Positions 1 to 11,421 of a stretch of 64,000 nt of DNA are shown one piece after another (position 1 is the stretch's first letter; the number at the start of each line of letters is the position of its first letter). The notes under the pieces are model-generated. The model searched no databases. It was not told the origin of the DNA and saw only the letters and a program-made list of their open reading frames with translations. The DNA lies in NCBI GenBank assembly GCA_029532625.1, contig JARFXM010000003.1, positions 2,976,001 through 3,040,000 on the forward strand, given 5' to 3'. The stretch comes from Lomentospora prolificans. Its lineage: Eukaryota > Ascomycota > Sordariomycetes > Microascales > Microascaceae. Made by a program: the position numbers and the translations under genes.

Positions 1-3000
1 CCAGGAAGAGACAACGCTATATTATTCGAGTAGGAAATATCACCAAAGTAAGAAGGTTGCTGGGCCCTCGGGTTTTATACGATCCGAGGAGCCGTATGGT
101 AGAGCATGGCCTTGTGAATCGGCCATATACAGTGAGTCGGTCTGAGCAGTGAAAAGTATAGTGGGAGACTAGAAGAGTTGGTCGATTGAGGGATGGCAGA
201 AAGTACGAGAACAGGTCTCATCGAAGCGTTCGAGGATGATCTCACGCTTCACAGCCGCTGGTGGCTAAACGAAGTAAGAGGGGTCGGGAGGAAGAGAGAG
301 GGTGGAATATGGAAAATGTGAAGAAAGACAAGAAGGCAGAGAAGAGGGTTGGTCTGAAAAGGCTACATGCACGCTTCTCTGGCTGAGTGATCCTGATGGA
401 GGAAAATAAGGACCCGGGGGCGCTTTGTGCGAACCATCAGGCGGACGAAATTTAAGGCAACCACACTGGGGGCGCCTTGCTCTTTGGATGCCGCACGAGG
501 ACGTACCTTCTCTGCGTTGGACCACTCGGAAAGGATGTGGAGCACCAGGTTGATATCGAAAGTGCAGGGTAGCGAGTACTTCGATATAGTCAAACCAGGA
601 CCTTGGACTCGTTAGAAAACGGATTCCACGTTGAGCTCACGAAGCACGACAAGAATTTATGCTTCCCTCGATTCTCTCCAGTGTCGAGACCGCTATTGTT
701 ACTATGATCACCTGGCTCTGAAGAATTATTTCGCGTCTTCGCCAGCTGGCAGTACGGGTTTTTAGGGCGTCTTGCACAGCTGGCTGGCAATTAACGGCAA
801 CACAGCTGGCAAGGTACGGGTCGCTTGCTGGCTCTCGTCAGTTGTACCAGGTACCAGGTGCCAGCCAGGTTGGGACAGCCCCCCCAATCATCCCCGCGCT
901 CACCAATTCGCCTTGTTGTCGACGCTCATCCTAGGTCTATCCCGTCGCACTCGTAAGGATTTCAGTCGCAGGCAACTATTTTGAGCAGAGCAAAGAACCC
1001 GATAACTGAGCAAAAATGGGCTTGGGTATTCTATAACCTTATGTTCTTGGCTAATCACAATGATTCTTCTTGGCGACGCCAATCGTATTAGTCTGTATGC
1101 GTCGCTGTACTATGCCACGGTGCAACGCCATCGCACTTTGGCTCTCTCGATCCCCGACGACAAAGTGACTTGTTCGACGGCCAGCATTTCCCAATGTGGG
1201 TATCCCACGGAAACTATTCCTGTATAGACTAGCAACATGGTTCCTACCACGCCCTCTGGCGTGAGCCTTTGGGCACCCGTGTCTTCTGGCCACCATCTTC
1301 CTCCATGATGCAGCCTGCCCTCGAATCTGCCCAGAGCTCCATGTTCGCTTTTTCGGGTTCCTCATTGAGCGCAGTCATACATACAATAACAGCAGCTACG
1401 TGAGTTGCTTAAACTGCCTCAGTGCCTGTGCTCTAATTAAATAAGGTCCGAGTTGTGCACTTCCCCTGCCAGCAAGTTTTGGCTCTCGGGGACGCTTAAC
1501 GGACCAGCTCTCTCCCCAAGCCAAGCCAGCCTGCAGCCTCGGGGAAACCGGGACAGACGGCATGTGGTGACATTTGCGATCTAATGACTTGAGTAGCTCT
1601 TTACGAGGAGGGGGGAATTGGCAGTCACACACCTCACCTAATCTATTCCATCGCGCATTTCTCGGTCCAGCGGCCACTTTCCGTTTACCTTCCTGAGGGC
1701 AAAACTAGAAAGCAAACAAACAACTCAGTATGTACACTACCATTCATCCGCATTCATTCCGAGCTCGAGTGCCTATTACGTTGCGTTTCTTTTGCTTAAG
1801 GGAGACGAGGGAATGGTGGCACAAGCTAGCCTCACTTCATCGATATTCGCTTTCGATAGGGAGAGTCACAGCCAGCATAAACAGGGTGTCCCACGAATAT
1901 TCTCAGAATTGCAAGTAGCCACCGTAAAGGGGAAGAATCAGAAGATATAGTGAGGCCGATTTCTGTTTCCCCAGTTCTATATTAGCTCAACCTTGAGTCC
2001 TAGGCCTCAGCGAATTGTAGACGCCTTTTAACACTATCCTTGGGAAGGCGGCTTGGGAGGTGGAATCCTAGCTTGGCCGCTTGCACTAGATTGATCGTAT
2101 TATATATGAATCCTTGATGATTGTGGGTACATTGCCTAACTCAGAGCGTAAGTGAGCCCTGTGGCAGTGAATGGTTTCAATAACCTGTCTCTATACGGCC
2201 ATGTGGGTGCGTCCATAGGCCGTGAGCCCAGGAGCTCCGCTATGCGCCTGTAAAATACCTTATGTAAACTCCGTTTCCAATTGATTCCTTTTGGTTTGAA
2301 TAGCCCCTATAGCATGTACACACCATAGAAACAGTTGGTATCTAGATGCAGCAGCCGGCTTCCTGCGGTGGCACTTAGGGGAATATACAATCAAGCTATC
2401 TTTTACCGTATATGTGCAACGAGATGGTGAATATGCCTGTTCAAACGTTGAATCAGGTTGTTCAGGCTGTTTGAATATGTTGAGTTTCCTTCAACACAGG
2501 AACTTACCCTGACACCTTAACGTGCTGCTCAATACAAAGACTAATCATGTATGCAAGCACAAACCGACGTTTCTCGCAGTTGCCCCTTCTCTTTAGAACT
2601 TAACATAAGACGTCCTTGAGAGAAAAGTCAATCACCGAGAGCTTGCGCGCTCTTATTCATACTGGAGCAAGGCATTTGATAGAGAAGGTTAGCAAGCTCC
2701 AGTCCCCTCTCATCATCACTATGAGAGTAGCACTGAATAGAAAAAGACGCGTTGAGACCGCAATGTCAAGGCCCAGACAAATTCATTTCACAAAGGTCTT
2801 CGTAGCCCCCAATCCCTCCACATTCCAACTATTTAAGCGGTTGCCTCAAATTCGCATTTGGTCCCCATCTCCAGGTCCGGCAATATTTCGAGATATCCCA
2901 ACTTGATCCTCTCCCACGAATGCAACTACAACTGTGACGTTGAAATACAAGCGAGCATTTCAAGTTTCACCAGCTCACAGATACTCGTCTCTCAGGTTTC

Positions 3001-3212
3001 ACCGAGTTCTCACCATTAATCATCAAAGGGCCTATCTAGACGCCGCTCGAAAACACTTCATAACAATCGGTTCGTTGCAGTTGCGTATATCCATCTAGCC
3101 TTAGGCACCTCTCTAACTCAGTGCTCCAGAGCAGACCTATACAAGCCGTCTTGAGGTAAGGTGAAAACTGATTCGACGGAGAAGATGACGGGGACTAACC
3201 CACCATTTAAGC
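1..3212. other. Gene-poor stretch, no supported gene
   Basis: About 3.2 kb with only short ORFs that lack recognisable domains or a family-like composition. A patch at about 740-880 is dense in CAGCTGGC-like words and includes two imperfect copies of an agctggca..gtacgggt word about 58 bp apart. The last 100 bp or so should hold the promoter and leader of the small Cys-rich gene that follows. I see no tRNA-like B-box/T-arm and no transposon coding remnant. Confidence 0.6.
3156..3211 (+). other. Probable 5'-UTR intron, 56 nt
   Basis: The stretch starts with GTAAGG just after cttgag, has a GACTAACC branch-point-like sequence near its end, and finishes with tttaag. The next gene's ATG begins only one base after this acceptor. 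All three splice elements are in the right order at a typical fungal length. This is inferred from consensus only. Confidence 0.45.
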
Positions 3213-3428
3213 ATGTGCGATTTTGAAGAATTCCGCTTTACATGCGGCCACTCGGTCATCAAGTTCAGATCCTACTGTCACTTTGCTCGCAACGATTGCG
3301 AACACCGATGCTATGGCGTCAAAGTTCTCCGTCGCTCTTGGGATCAAGGCCGCCTCTGTGACGCTTGTCAGGCTGAGATCCTCCAGCAACAAGCAGAGCA
3401 GCAGCAGGGTCGTAGTGGCCATCGTTAA
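3213..3428 (+). CDS. Small Cys-rich protein of unknown function, 71 aa
   Basis: A single-exon ORF of 71 residues that begins MCDFEEFRFTCGHS and carries six cysteines and three histidines: C2, CGH near residue 11, C22, C29, C33 and a closing CDAC near residue 50. The tail after that is glutamine-rich. The paired Cys/His spacing suggests a small metal-binding or zinc-ribbon-like fold. Many filamentous fungi have short proteins that open with MCD and an aromatic residue, followed by CGH and further cysteines, with no assigned function; the resemblance is from memory. A likely 5'-UTR intron ends one base before the ATG, which supports transcription on this strand. It stands alone with no operon-like partner. 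It could still be a chance ORF, but the Cys pattern makes that less likely. Confidence 0.5.
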   Translation: MCDFEEFRFTCGHSVIKFRSYCHFARNDCEHRCYGVKVLRRSWDQGRLCDACQAEILQQQAEQQQGRSGHR

Positions 3429-5182
3429 ACCGAAAACGCGCCTCTCTTACGGGAAAATAACCCCTCTTTTGTCCTGCCGCGTGGTCTTTGCTAACCAAAG
3501 GCCTAAGCATATTGAAGCCCAGAAACTCGATTGATGGAGGAAGACTGGCAACTTGCCCTCTTCAGCCTCCGGGGCTAGGCTCAATAGGCGACGATAAGCA
3601 ATAGCCACAGTTTTAGATGTGGGTGGCCTGAAAGTTACTGCGTTCATTTTCTGCCCATTATTCTTTGTGCCTTCCGTCACGGCAAATCCCTCGTGAGCTG
3701 TGACCAAGTGTCGTCTCCAATGGTTATGTGAAAAGAACTCGATGACGGTCGATTTACAATTCGATTAATGTCAAAGTAAATGTTTGCCGAATACAGCGTG
3801 TCCTTTTCCTCAGGCCGAGAAAGAAAGCCAGAGCCGTCGTGTTGTGCAACATTGAGCAGGCATGTTCGGCCCCGAAGCAAGATGGAACCGGTGTGTTAGT
3901 AGGGTATTGTGAAATATCGAAGAGTTCTAATTGGAAGTATGTGGGCCAAAGTTTCGAAGGCGGTATTTTCAGTTCAATAATGCTGTTAGCCAGTATCTCG
4001 CTTCAATGTTATCTCCGCTACGTACTCACAATTGATCCCTTAGAGATGTAGATAGATCGATACATTGCCTGGCGTTCCTCTTAATCTAGAGATTCAAGGG
4101 CGGTTATAGCGATACGGACGGGAAATAGGTGTGTTTATACACATGGATTAAACGATATTTGCTTAGTATCACTGCCCATTGGCTACATGCCAAAGTCCTT
4201 TTCTTCTCAACATGGCTGGCCACATCATGGTTGCATCGGTACCACATGCGTATAGACCATGGAGACTACTAAAGCCTTGAGGAAGAGAGATTGAGTTGGG
4301 AGGTTGACGGTGTAGGAGAAGCTCTTCGACTACCTCTACTCCTTCATTTGAAGGAGGATCCAAGTGACAAGTTGGACCCGCGGCGATGTGATAATGTGGT
4401 AACGTGATATATAAGTGAACTACTCGTCAGGTGTTAGGGTTAGACAAAGGGGCTTGGAATATAAGTGATGTCACGAATTTGGTGAGCTCTCTTATTTCCA
4501 GCTTTCCTACGGACGTCATAAGAGTATGCTTGCAATGGGAATCAACTTGGCGGGATAGAAAGGCGGTAAAGGAGACTCGGTCTAAATCAGCTCGTTCTGA
4601 TTGAGGCAAGGATGATCCAAGGAGATAACTGGTATACCTTGCGAGGATGCATCAAGATGCAACAAACGATCTAATCCACTAAATATTCACAGGCCAAACT
4701 TAGCTTCGGTGCTTCTCAGCACTACCGGTAGGCATAGGAAGGCCCCAACGCATTCCAGCTGCAAGTCGCCTAGAGCTGGAATAGAACGAGCATATGGCCC
4801 CGTAAAATAAGACAATACAGAGTTTTTTTCTGGGAAACTCCTGAGTCTCAGCTATAGTTTAGGATATTTGAAGATGCCTTCACTCGAAAGGATTCCTCAG
4901 GAGCACTAAAGAACTCTGGATCTGTGTAGTTGTTTGTGGGACCGTCGTGATAACTTGGCGGAGGTATCGCAGGCAGGTTGGGAGGCCTAGTTCACAATGA
5001 CCCGATTTTTAACCGAGACCACCAATCATCTCCTCGCGGATTACAACCTCAATCTTCCAACTTTGTCACGACAGTTCGATTTATTCTCTCGGACCCGACA
5101 AGGCCAGCGTCAATTCCTCATCACCACCTCCTCTGCCCTCAGAACGTGCATTCGCCAGTCAAGGAAGTCGACGACGAAAAAA
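3429..5182. other. Intergenic, no supported gene
   Basis: This is 1.75 kb between the small Cys-rich gene and the complex I gene, both on the plus strand. ORFs are short and unconvincing. The last about 190 bp keep an open frame continuous with the complex I coding sequence from an ATG at 4997, which could be leader or an alternative N-terminus. Confidence 0.6.
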
Positions 5183-6292
5183 ATGGCGACGAAACTCTCT
5201 CCAATCTTCTTTCGCTCGGTCATGCGCGCGGCATGCCGGACTGCGCGGCCACAGTTTCAACCCCGGTGGTTGACGGTGTCTGCCCGGAAACAGAGCGACA
5301 CTCTCATGGTGGTACGTCTTGTTGGTATCAATTGAAGAGTTTTTGGGACCATGGGATGGATTATCAATGATTTGACGGGCTGGTCTTTGTAATTGGCCCC
5401 TGGCGTCTGCATAATCACCATCAGGCAGCTCCAAAGCCACGAGAACTCAGCATCACCTTATGCCCTCATCAGGACTTGTCTGCGCCCTCATAAGCTAATA
5501 TTTTGCTCACAACAGCACCGAAACACTCCCGATAACAACCCTGATATCCCTTTCAAGTTCAGCCCCGAGAACGAACCCGTCATCGAGGAGATCATCAAGC
5601 GCTACCCTCCCCAGTACAAGAAGGCCGCGATTATGCCTCTTCTCGACCTTGGCCAGCGCCAGCACGGCTTCACTTCCATTAGTGTTATGAACGAAGTTGC
5701 CCGCATCCTCGAGGTTCCCCCTATGCGCGTCTACGAGGTCGCTTCCTTCTACACCATGTATAACAGGACTCCCGTCGGCAAGTTCTTTGTCCAGGCGTGT
5801 ACGACGGTATGTTGGAAAATTGTCAAGGATTTGACACCTTTCTCCACGTTTTATCATTAAGGAGACGGGTATCCAAGAAAGAATATCCCTCAAGAGGCTA
5901 ATCCGTTTCCCGTGCTATAGACGCCATGCCAACTCGGCGGCTGCGGAAGCGATGTTGTTGTCAAGGCCATCAAAGACCACCTCGGTATCAAGGAGGGCGA
6001 GACTACCGCTGATGGTCTCTTCACTTTCATCGAGGTCGAGTGCCTGGGCGCCTGCGTCAACGCCCCCATGATCCAGATCAACGATGACTACTACGAGGAT
6101 CTCACTCCCGAGACCGTCGTGAATCTCCTCAACTCTCTCCGTGATAGCGCCAACGCTGGCGGCTCCGCCGCCGCTGCCAAGGTACCAGCTCCTGGCCCTC
6201 TTAGCGGAAGGCAGACTTGCGAGAACAGTGCGGGACAGACGAACCTCACCTCCAAGCCTTGGGGCATCGAGACGACGCGGCCCGATTTGTAA
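5183..6292 (+). CDS. nuo-24: NADH:ubiquinone oxidoreductase 24 kDa subunit (complex I, NDUFV2/NuoE type)
   Basis: Matrix-arm subunit of mitochondrial complex I that carries the N1a [2Fe-2S] cluster next to the NADH-oxidising flavoprotein subunit. Three exons fit by frame and splice sites: 5183-5311, 5516-5806 and 5921-6292, giving 263 aa, the usual length in filamentous fungi. The start at 5183 gives an Arg/Ser-rich mitochondrial presequence of about 40 residues. Four cluster ligands are visible as C-x4-C (Cys138, Cys143) and C-x3-C (Cys181, Cys185, in ECLGACVNAP). The family motifs PPMRVYEVASFYTMYNR and QINDDYYEDLTPE are intact. The second intron falls between the first two ligand cysteines. 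An in-frame upstream ATG at 4997 would add 62 residues, and I prefer the shorter start. The gene symbol follows Neurospora usage. Confidence 0.96.
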
Positions 6293-6787
6293 TATCCGAA
6301 AGAGGCGGGTGGCTTGTTTTTGAAAACAATTATTGTGGTTTTGGGGTATGAGAGCGGAAGGTAACGTCTCAAAGGGTAGGGAAATGGCGAGAAACGCGCC
6401 TACCGCCGTCGTTAATGGCTCGGCTCCAGGCAGGCTCTTTTCTCTTGAGTATACAAAGGGCGGATAGACATCTCGAGATGAAGAGGGCTAGTATGGGGCT
6501 TCCTTGGAGGACAATCAAACTTGTACATAAGATTTAACGTGTATTCGGAATACAAATGGGGCGCTAGATGGTACCACATCAACCTTTTCCTACACTGGAT
6601 TGTAGAATCGCTTTTGGCTAAAGATCGTTCATTATGCCCCACGTTCATACTTCATAACCTAGTATTTGTTTGTCTTCCATTATGTGGAAACATCGAGAGA
6701 AAAAGTGTTACGAGTGGAAAAAGGAAAGAGAAAAAAAAAAGGAAAGAGAAAGGGAATGCAAGACCCGAAAAAGTATCCGCCAAACAC
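6293..6787. other. Convergent intergenic region
   Basis: About 0.5 kb between the 3' ends of the complex I gene (+) and the kelch gene (-). It should hold both 3' UTRs. A-rich runs near 6730 are the only visible feature. Confidence 0.6.
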
Positions 6788-8356
6788 TTATCCCAGCCTC
6801 AAGATCCAGCCGTCACCAAGACGCACGTTGCCATCACCTACACCCCCCCAGAGGAAGACGGCGGGCTCCTCAAGCTCGTCCACAACAGAAGCCGATATCC
6901 AGCCCCTTGCTGAAGGTAACTCATCAGTAACATCATCGTCATATGGTTCGGCCGTGATCTGGGTCCATCTGCCCTCCCTCGCGGTAGATTTCCTCCCAAT
7001 CGCGTTGAAGACGGTGTGTTTGATGGAGCCGTCACGGGGAGTTGGAATATTGTACACCCAGGCGTCAGCGAGGAAATTGCCTGCGGCGTTGTGGCCGTCG
7101 CTGCTAGGTGTTCCTTCGCCCATGAGGAGGAGGAGATAATCGCGCCCGTGAACGTGGACGGGCAAAAGGGAGCTCACACTTCGAGGCGCGGGCCACAGAT
7201 CGGGGTCTAGAGAGTCGGTCTGAGGAATAGGGGTCAGCGTCTCCCAATCGCCCCTGGCTGTTACTGAGACCTCGCCTGTTGAGATGAAGTCATTGAATTG
7301 ATCAGAGGCAAGATGGAGGACATCGACTTGGCCGCCGAGCTCCTCCTTGCCGTCGAAACCCCCAAAGCGAAAGATCTTCCCCTTGGTAACGCAAATAGAA
7401 GTGCCACCTCTCGCAGGTCCAGGAGGGGTCGGCAGCTCGCTCCAAACCCTCGAGCGTACGTTAAAGGCCCAGATATCATTGGTCCGCTCACCATCTGCAA
7501 GGCATCCAGCATGAACGAAGAATGTGCCGTACCCTTCATCTTCCTCATCGACAGCGGTTGCGGCGACATTGCCAACAATAGGTGCCTGTGGAATGCCAAC
7601 CTTGGCGCTGTCACCCATGGCCCAGTCGTGCCAGGTCTCCGACTTGGCCTGGCGTGCGTGCGCAAAATGTCTAGGGCGATCAACAGCAGCGGCAGCGTGG
7701 TAGCTCCTCGAAGAAGGGAAGCGCGCCACGGCACCAGCGGCGGCGGGGGCAGGATCAAGGAAAGTCCACGTATGGGTTCTGGTATCGAAGACCCAGACAC
7801 GTCCAGATTCCTCGAGGGGGCTCATATCGGGGCCACCTCTGCCACCGAACACGAAGATTCGGCTGCCGATAACGGCGCTAGCATGGCCAACACGGGCGGG
7901 GGGCACGTCTCCCAAGTTAGAGGCACCGGCCGGCCCGCTGCTGCCGACCTGCTCGACAAGCTCGCCCTCGGGGGTTGCATCTTCACCGCTAAGCGGGACT
8001 TCTGTCAGACCCTTCTCTTTCGCCGCAGAGGCACCGCCGTTTTGTCCTTGAGGCGGGGAAGCCTTCACGGGATATGAGTCGGCTGACGCGCTTAGACTGA
8101 GGGGTAGGTTTATGACGTGAACATCATTGTTCACGGGTTTGCGGGGGTTGAATTCGCCGCCGAATATGTAAGCGGTTCCGGCGACGACATCGACAGTGTG
8201 AGAAGAGCGGGGGAGGGGCGGGAGCTCGACCTTCTCCCAAGTGCCTCTCAAGGTCGGGATCGTGGGTTTTGTTGAGATAGCGGGTTGGGGGAGAGACTGC
8301 GGAATCGATTGAAGAAGATCAGTTGTACGACGTTTTAGTGACTGGAAAGTCTCCAT
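6788..8356 (-). CDS. Kelch-repeat beta-propeller protein, 522 aa
   Basis: An uninterrupted ORF read from an ATG at 8356 (METFQSLKRRTTDLLQ); the frame is open further upstream, but the family-like sequence starts here. At least five kelch-type units are visible: AYIFGGEFNPR, then RIFVFGGRGG with VWVFDTRTHTW, then FFVHAGC with IWAFNVRSRVW, then KIFRFGGFDG, and finally AVFLWGGVGDG at the C-terminus. They show the double glycine and the spaced Tyr/Trp typical of galactose-oxidase/kelch propellers. A linker of about 60 low-complexity residues, rich in Gly, Ala and Glu, separates the first and second units. I see no catalytic residues, signal peptide or membrane segment, so a cytosolic scaffold is the natural inference. 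The partner and process are unknown. Its 3' end faces the complex I gene. Confidence 0.88.
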   Translation of the reverse strand: METFQSLKRRTTDLLQSIPQSLPQPAISTKPTIPTLRGTWEKVELPPLPRSSHTVDVVAGTAYIFGGEFNPRKPVNNDVHVINLPLSLSASADSYPVKASPPQGQNGGASAAKEKGLTEVPLSGEDATPEGELVEQVGSSGPAGASNLGDVPPARVGHASAVIGSRIFVFGGRGGPDMSPLEESGRVWVFDTRTHTWTFLDPAPAAAGAVARFPSSRSYHAAAAVDRPRHFAHARQAKSETWHDWAMGDSAKVGIPQAPIVGNVAATAVDEEDEGYGTFFVHAGCLADGERTNDIWAFNVRSRVWSELPTPPGPARGGTSICVTKGKIFRFGGFDGKEELGGQVDVLHLASDQFNDFISTGEVSVTARGDWETLTPIPQTDSLDPDLWPAPRSVSSLLPVHVHGRDYLLLLMGEGTPSSDGHNAAGNFLADAWVYNIPTPRDGSIKHTVFNAIGRKSTAREGRWTQITAEPYDDDVTDELPSARGWISASVVDELEEPAVFLWGGVGDGNVRLGDGWILRLG

Positions 8357-9029
8357 GTTTATGGCAATAGTACTGAAGCGTAATATACGGGGAACTGGGT
8401 GGAGGACGAACGGTTCGGCAGGTTGAAATGGATTTCCTTGAGGGTCAGGAACGTGGAATGGAGGAAAGTCAAGACTAAGTTCCAGCACGGCTTGCGAGCT
8501 GAAGAAGGAGAAGTGAGAGTGTGGCTGAAGGAGAATAAGTTGTGCAGGGTACTTGCTATTATATTTGTGCTGACGCCCGTTCACAGGTAGCTACCAGAGT
8601 AAAGCCGATCGTTGATGCAAGTGAAATTCGTGATCGGTGATACGCAGGAGCGAGAAAATTACGAGTAGCTACTTTGAGAATAACACGAAGAGATGGGGTC
8701 AGACCTCAGCACCCAGCCGCAATATATATATATGCACTGCGCATATCTCGATATTATAATGAAGAAGGAACAAGTTTGCTCTTGTGGCTTGGCTGCTTCT
8801 GTGGTTCTTTCCTTGGATTTGATACTTGCATCATAGTGCTGAGTGGGCTGACGTCTGCCCCTCGCCTCTTTCCTTCTTCGTGCGTCCCTCTTTCTCGAGT
8901 CGAGGGAGCTGTGCAGTAATTACGTGCCTCAGGAGCCTAGCCCCTTCCCGCATTGCCAAGGCGACGACGCTGAGGGCCAGTATTATATAATACAAATTGC
9001 AACCACAGTGTCAGTCATATCCTCGCACC
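8357..9029. other. Intergenic, promoter region of the kelch gene
   Basis: About 0.67 kb between the 3' end of the amidohydrolase and the start of the kelch gene, both on the minus strand. An alternating AT run (atatatatatat near 8722) followed by tgcgcatatc could be core-promoter-like. Nothing else is recognisable. Confidence 0.5.
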
Positions 9030-10886
9030 TTAAGGCACAAGATCCTCCCTTCGATAAACGAGTTTCCCTCCAACCCAGGTTTCCCTGACCTTAAAGTTTC
9101 GGAATTCGTCGGCATCTGTTTCGTCGATGGGCTTATCGAGTACTACCAAATCCGCAAAGGCTCCAGTTTTTATCAGTCCCGCCATTCCCTCCATAAATGC
9201 GCCGTACGCCACGTGCGTGGTGAAGCCGTGCAAGGCCTGATCCAGAGTCAAGGCCTCCGTCATATACCATCCGTCCGGGCTCCCCCCTACACCATGGCCT
9301 GTATGAGGATTGCGCCTGGTGATTGCAGAAAAGATGCCCTGGAAAGGGTCTGCCGGCTCGACTGGGAAATCGCTTCCAAGGATGGGCCTCGAATCTAAGA
9401 GCGACTGCATCCGGTATGCTTCTGTCGCGGTGCGTTCCGGCCCCAGCCTATCTTCAGCGTATTTCATGTCTGAAGTCGCATGGGTCGGCTGAATAGAAGG
9501 AATTATCCCAATTTCGCGTATCCTGGCCTGATCGTCGGGGTGGATAATCTGTGAATGCTCGATGCGGAAACGACTTCTCGCTTGGCATTCCGCAAGGCCC
9601 ACAGCTTCCGAGCAAGCGACCCTAAGCGATTCCTCGAGCGCGTCTACGGCATATCTGTTGGCTAAGTCCCCAATGGCATGGATATTGACCTGGAACCCTT
9701 CTGAAGCCCATGACCTAGCCACATTTATCAATGTAGATCTGTTGACAAGTAGGGACCCCGAGGTGTCCGGCCGATCACTGTAGGGCTCAATCATCGCACT
9801 ACCCCAACTTCCCAGCGCACCGTCTGTCGGTATTGCAATTAGCGATATTAGCGGGTTTCCAAATGCTTCGGAATTTGACATACCGGCAAACAATTTCACA
9901 CTCCTGACGGTAAATCGACCATCGGGCCGATCTACCTTGGTAATTCTATCAGGGCAAAACGTGTTGCGTTCAGGACATTCGGCCATGGAGTAAACCCGGA
10001 CCGTCCAGTCTTCCTCGTCCGCCATCTCCTCGAAGATCTCCAGTGTATCGGGGAATTCGCCAGCATTGTGCATGCCCACAAGGCCGAGTTTGTTCAGATT
10101 CCGCATCGCAGTGCGAATAAAATTCTTCTTGGTCGCCCTGCTAGGTTCGGGGAATAGAGCATAGACCAGGTCCATAGCATTGTCACAAAATACTCCCATG
10201 CCCGGTTCGCGAATAATCTCGCCGCCAGGAATATCTTCTATATCGTTCGGCAACAGGTTTAGTACAGCTCGTGATACCCATGTGCAGTGGACATCGACCC
10301 GGTCGAACATTATGTAGAGACCGTTGAGACTAGGGCTACCTTGGAGGTCATCCTACAACCCGTAAATTAGCGCGTTGGTTCGAGTAGGTCAATATAGACA
10401 CGAGTCACATACCGCAGTAGGCATCCTCCCAAGAGCCATCTGGTCCCATCCAACACCCCTCACCCACTCATTCCTCGAGCCCGCACCAGGGTTCGCGTGG
10501 AGATAGGTTTCCAGCTTTTGTCTCACCTCTTCAAAGCTCTTGGTCCCGAAAAGATCCACGGAGTGCAAAAACTCTCCGTACTGCTTGAGATGGCCATGCC
10601 CGTCCCACAGGCCCGGGATCACATATCCCTCTCTACGTTCAATAGTCGGTGATGTCTCAGCATCAGCACCTCCGGGCACAACACTGCTAAACTTGCCGTC
10701 CAACACACCAAAGCAGCTGGCGGATGGCAAGGCATCGTCATGTGTCCGAATCGCTTCGTAGCAGTACACCACCTCATCGCCTGTAAGCGGGAGCAACGGC
10801 TTCTGCAGAGTGATCAGTCCCAGGACGACGGCGGCCGCTCCGATAAGGATGGTGAAGAACCAAGTGTAAAGGTGAGAGTGAGCCAT
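9030..10886 (-). CDS. YtcJ-like metal-dependent amidohydrolase with N-terminal membrane anchor
   Basis: Member of the amidohydrolase superfamily, YtcJ/Amidohydro_3 branch; substrate unknown. Two exons, 10886-10413 and 10352-9030, joined at a GTATGT donor and a TTGTAG acceptor, give 598 aa. The first in-frame ATG reads MAHSHLYTWFFTILIG and is followed by a hydrophobic helix (about residues 6-28), so the enzyme domain probably lies in the ER or secretory lumen or outside the cell. Metal-site motifs are present: the GLWDGHGH signature (HxH type), NIHAIGDLANR, IEHSQIIHPDD and the ILGSDFPVEP aspartate. The C-terminus ends in the family's typical GAFADLVVLDKP segment and a return of the small beta-domain. 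The frame stays open upstream of the ATG to a GTG at 10970, so an earlier 5' exon is possible. Confidence 0.9.
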
Positions 10887-11421
10887 CTCGCGATTTGGGC
10901 GGTCGGGAGGAGGGGCAACCCTGCTCTTGCCAAATAACGGGGCCAATTCCTCGCTTGAAATGTTTATCACTTTGATTTCACCAGCATCCCTAGTTGGCTA
11001 GGAGGAGATAGATCCTGCAGGTCTTCCTCCAAGAGAGGCGAAAATGGCCGTGGTGGTTGAATCGGCGGTGAAATAATCGATTGTTATTCGCACGTGGCAG
11101 AAGCAAGAATGGCACAGCACCCACACAACTTTATGCAGAAAGAGTGAAACTTTTGACCGAGTAGGCTGTAAGCACCGTTTCTACATCAACAAGACGGGCA
11201 ATGGGACGTTGATGAACCGATCTGATCGATTAATGTCCTCATACTATGGAGGATATCGAAAGTAGCTTTAGAGTAGTCCATGTAATTTTTCAGGGGTTTT
11301 CTGTGCTTTTGATCTACATTTTCTCCTGAGGTTTAAACTTCCCGCCAATCAATGCCTTCACTAATCGCAACTTCAGGAACATAAAAGTGGTCCCCGAACT
11401 CCAATCCGTTGCGTGCATAAA
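10887..11421. other. Intergenic, amidohydrolase promoter
   Basis: About 0.5 kb between two minus-strand genes. It should hold the promoter of the amidohydrolase and the 3' UTR of the unknown gene to its right. No motif stands out. Confidence 0.5.

Noticed and set aside
7298..8077. 259-codon ORF antisense to the kelch gene
   Set aside because: Shadow of the GC-biased codon positions of the real gene; no start context or protein features of its own.
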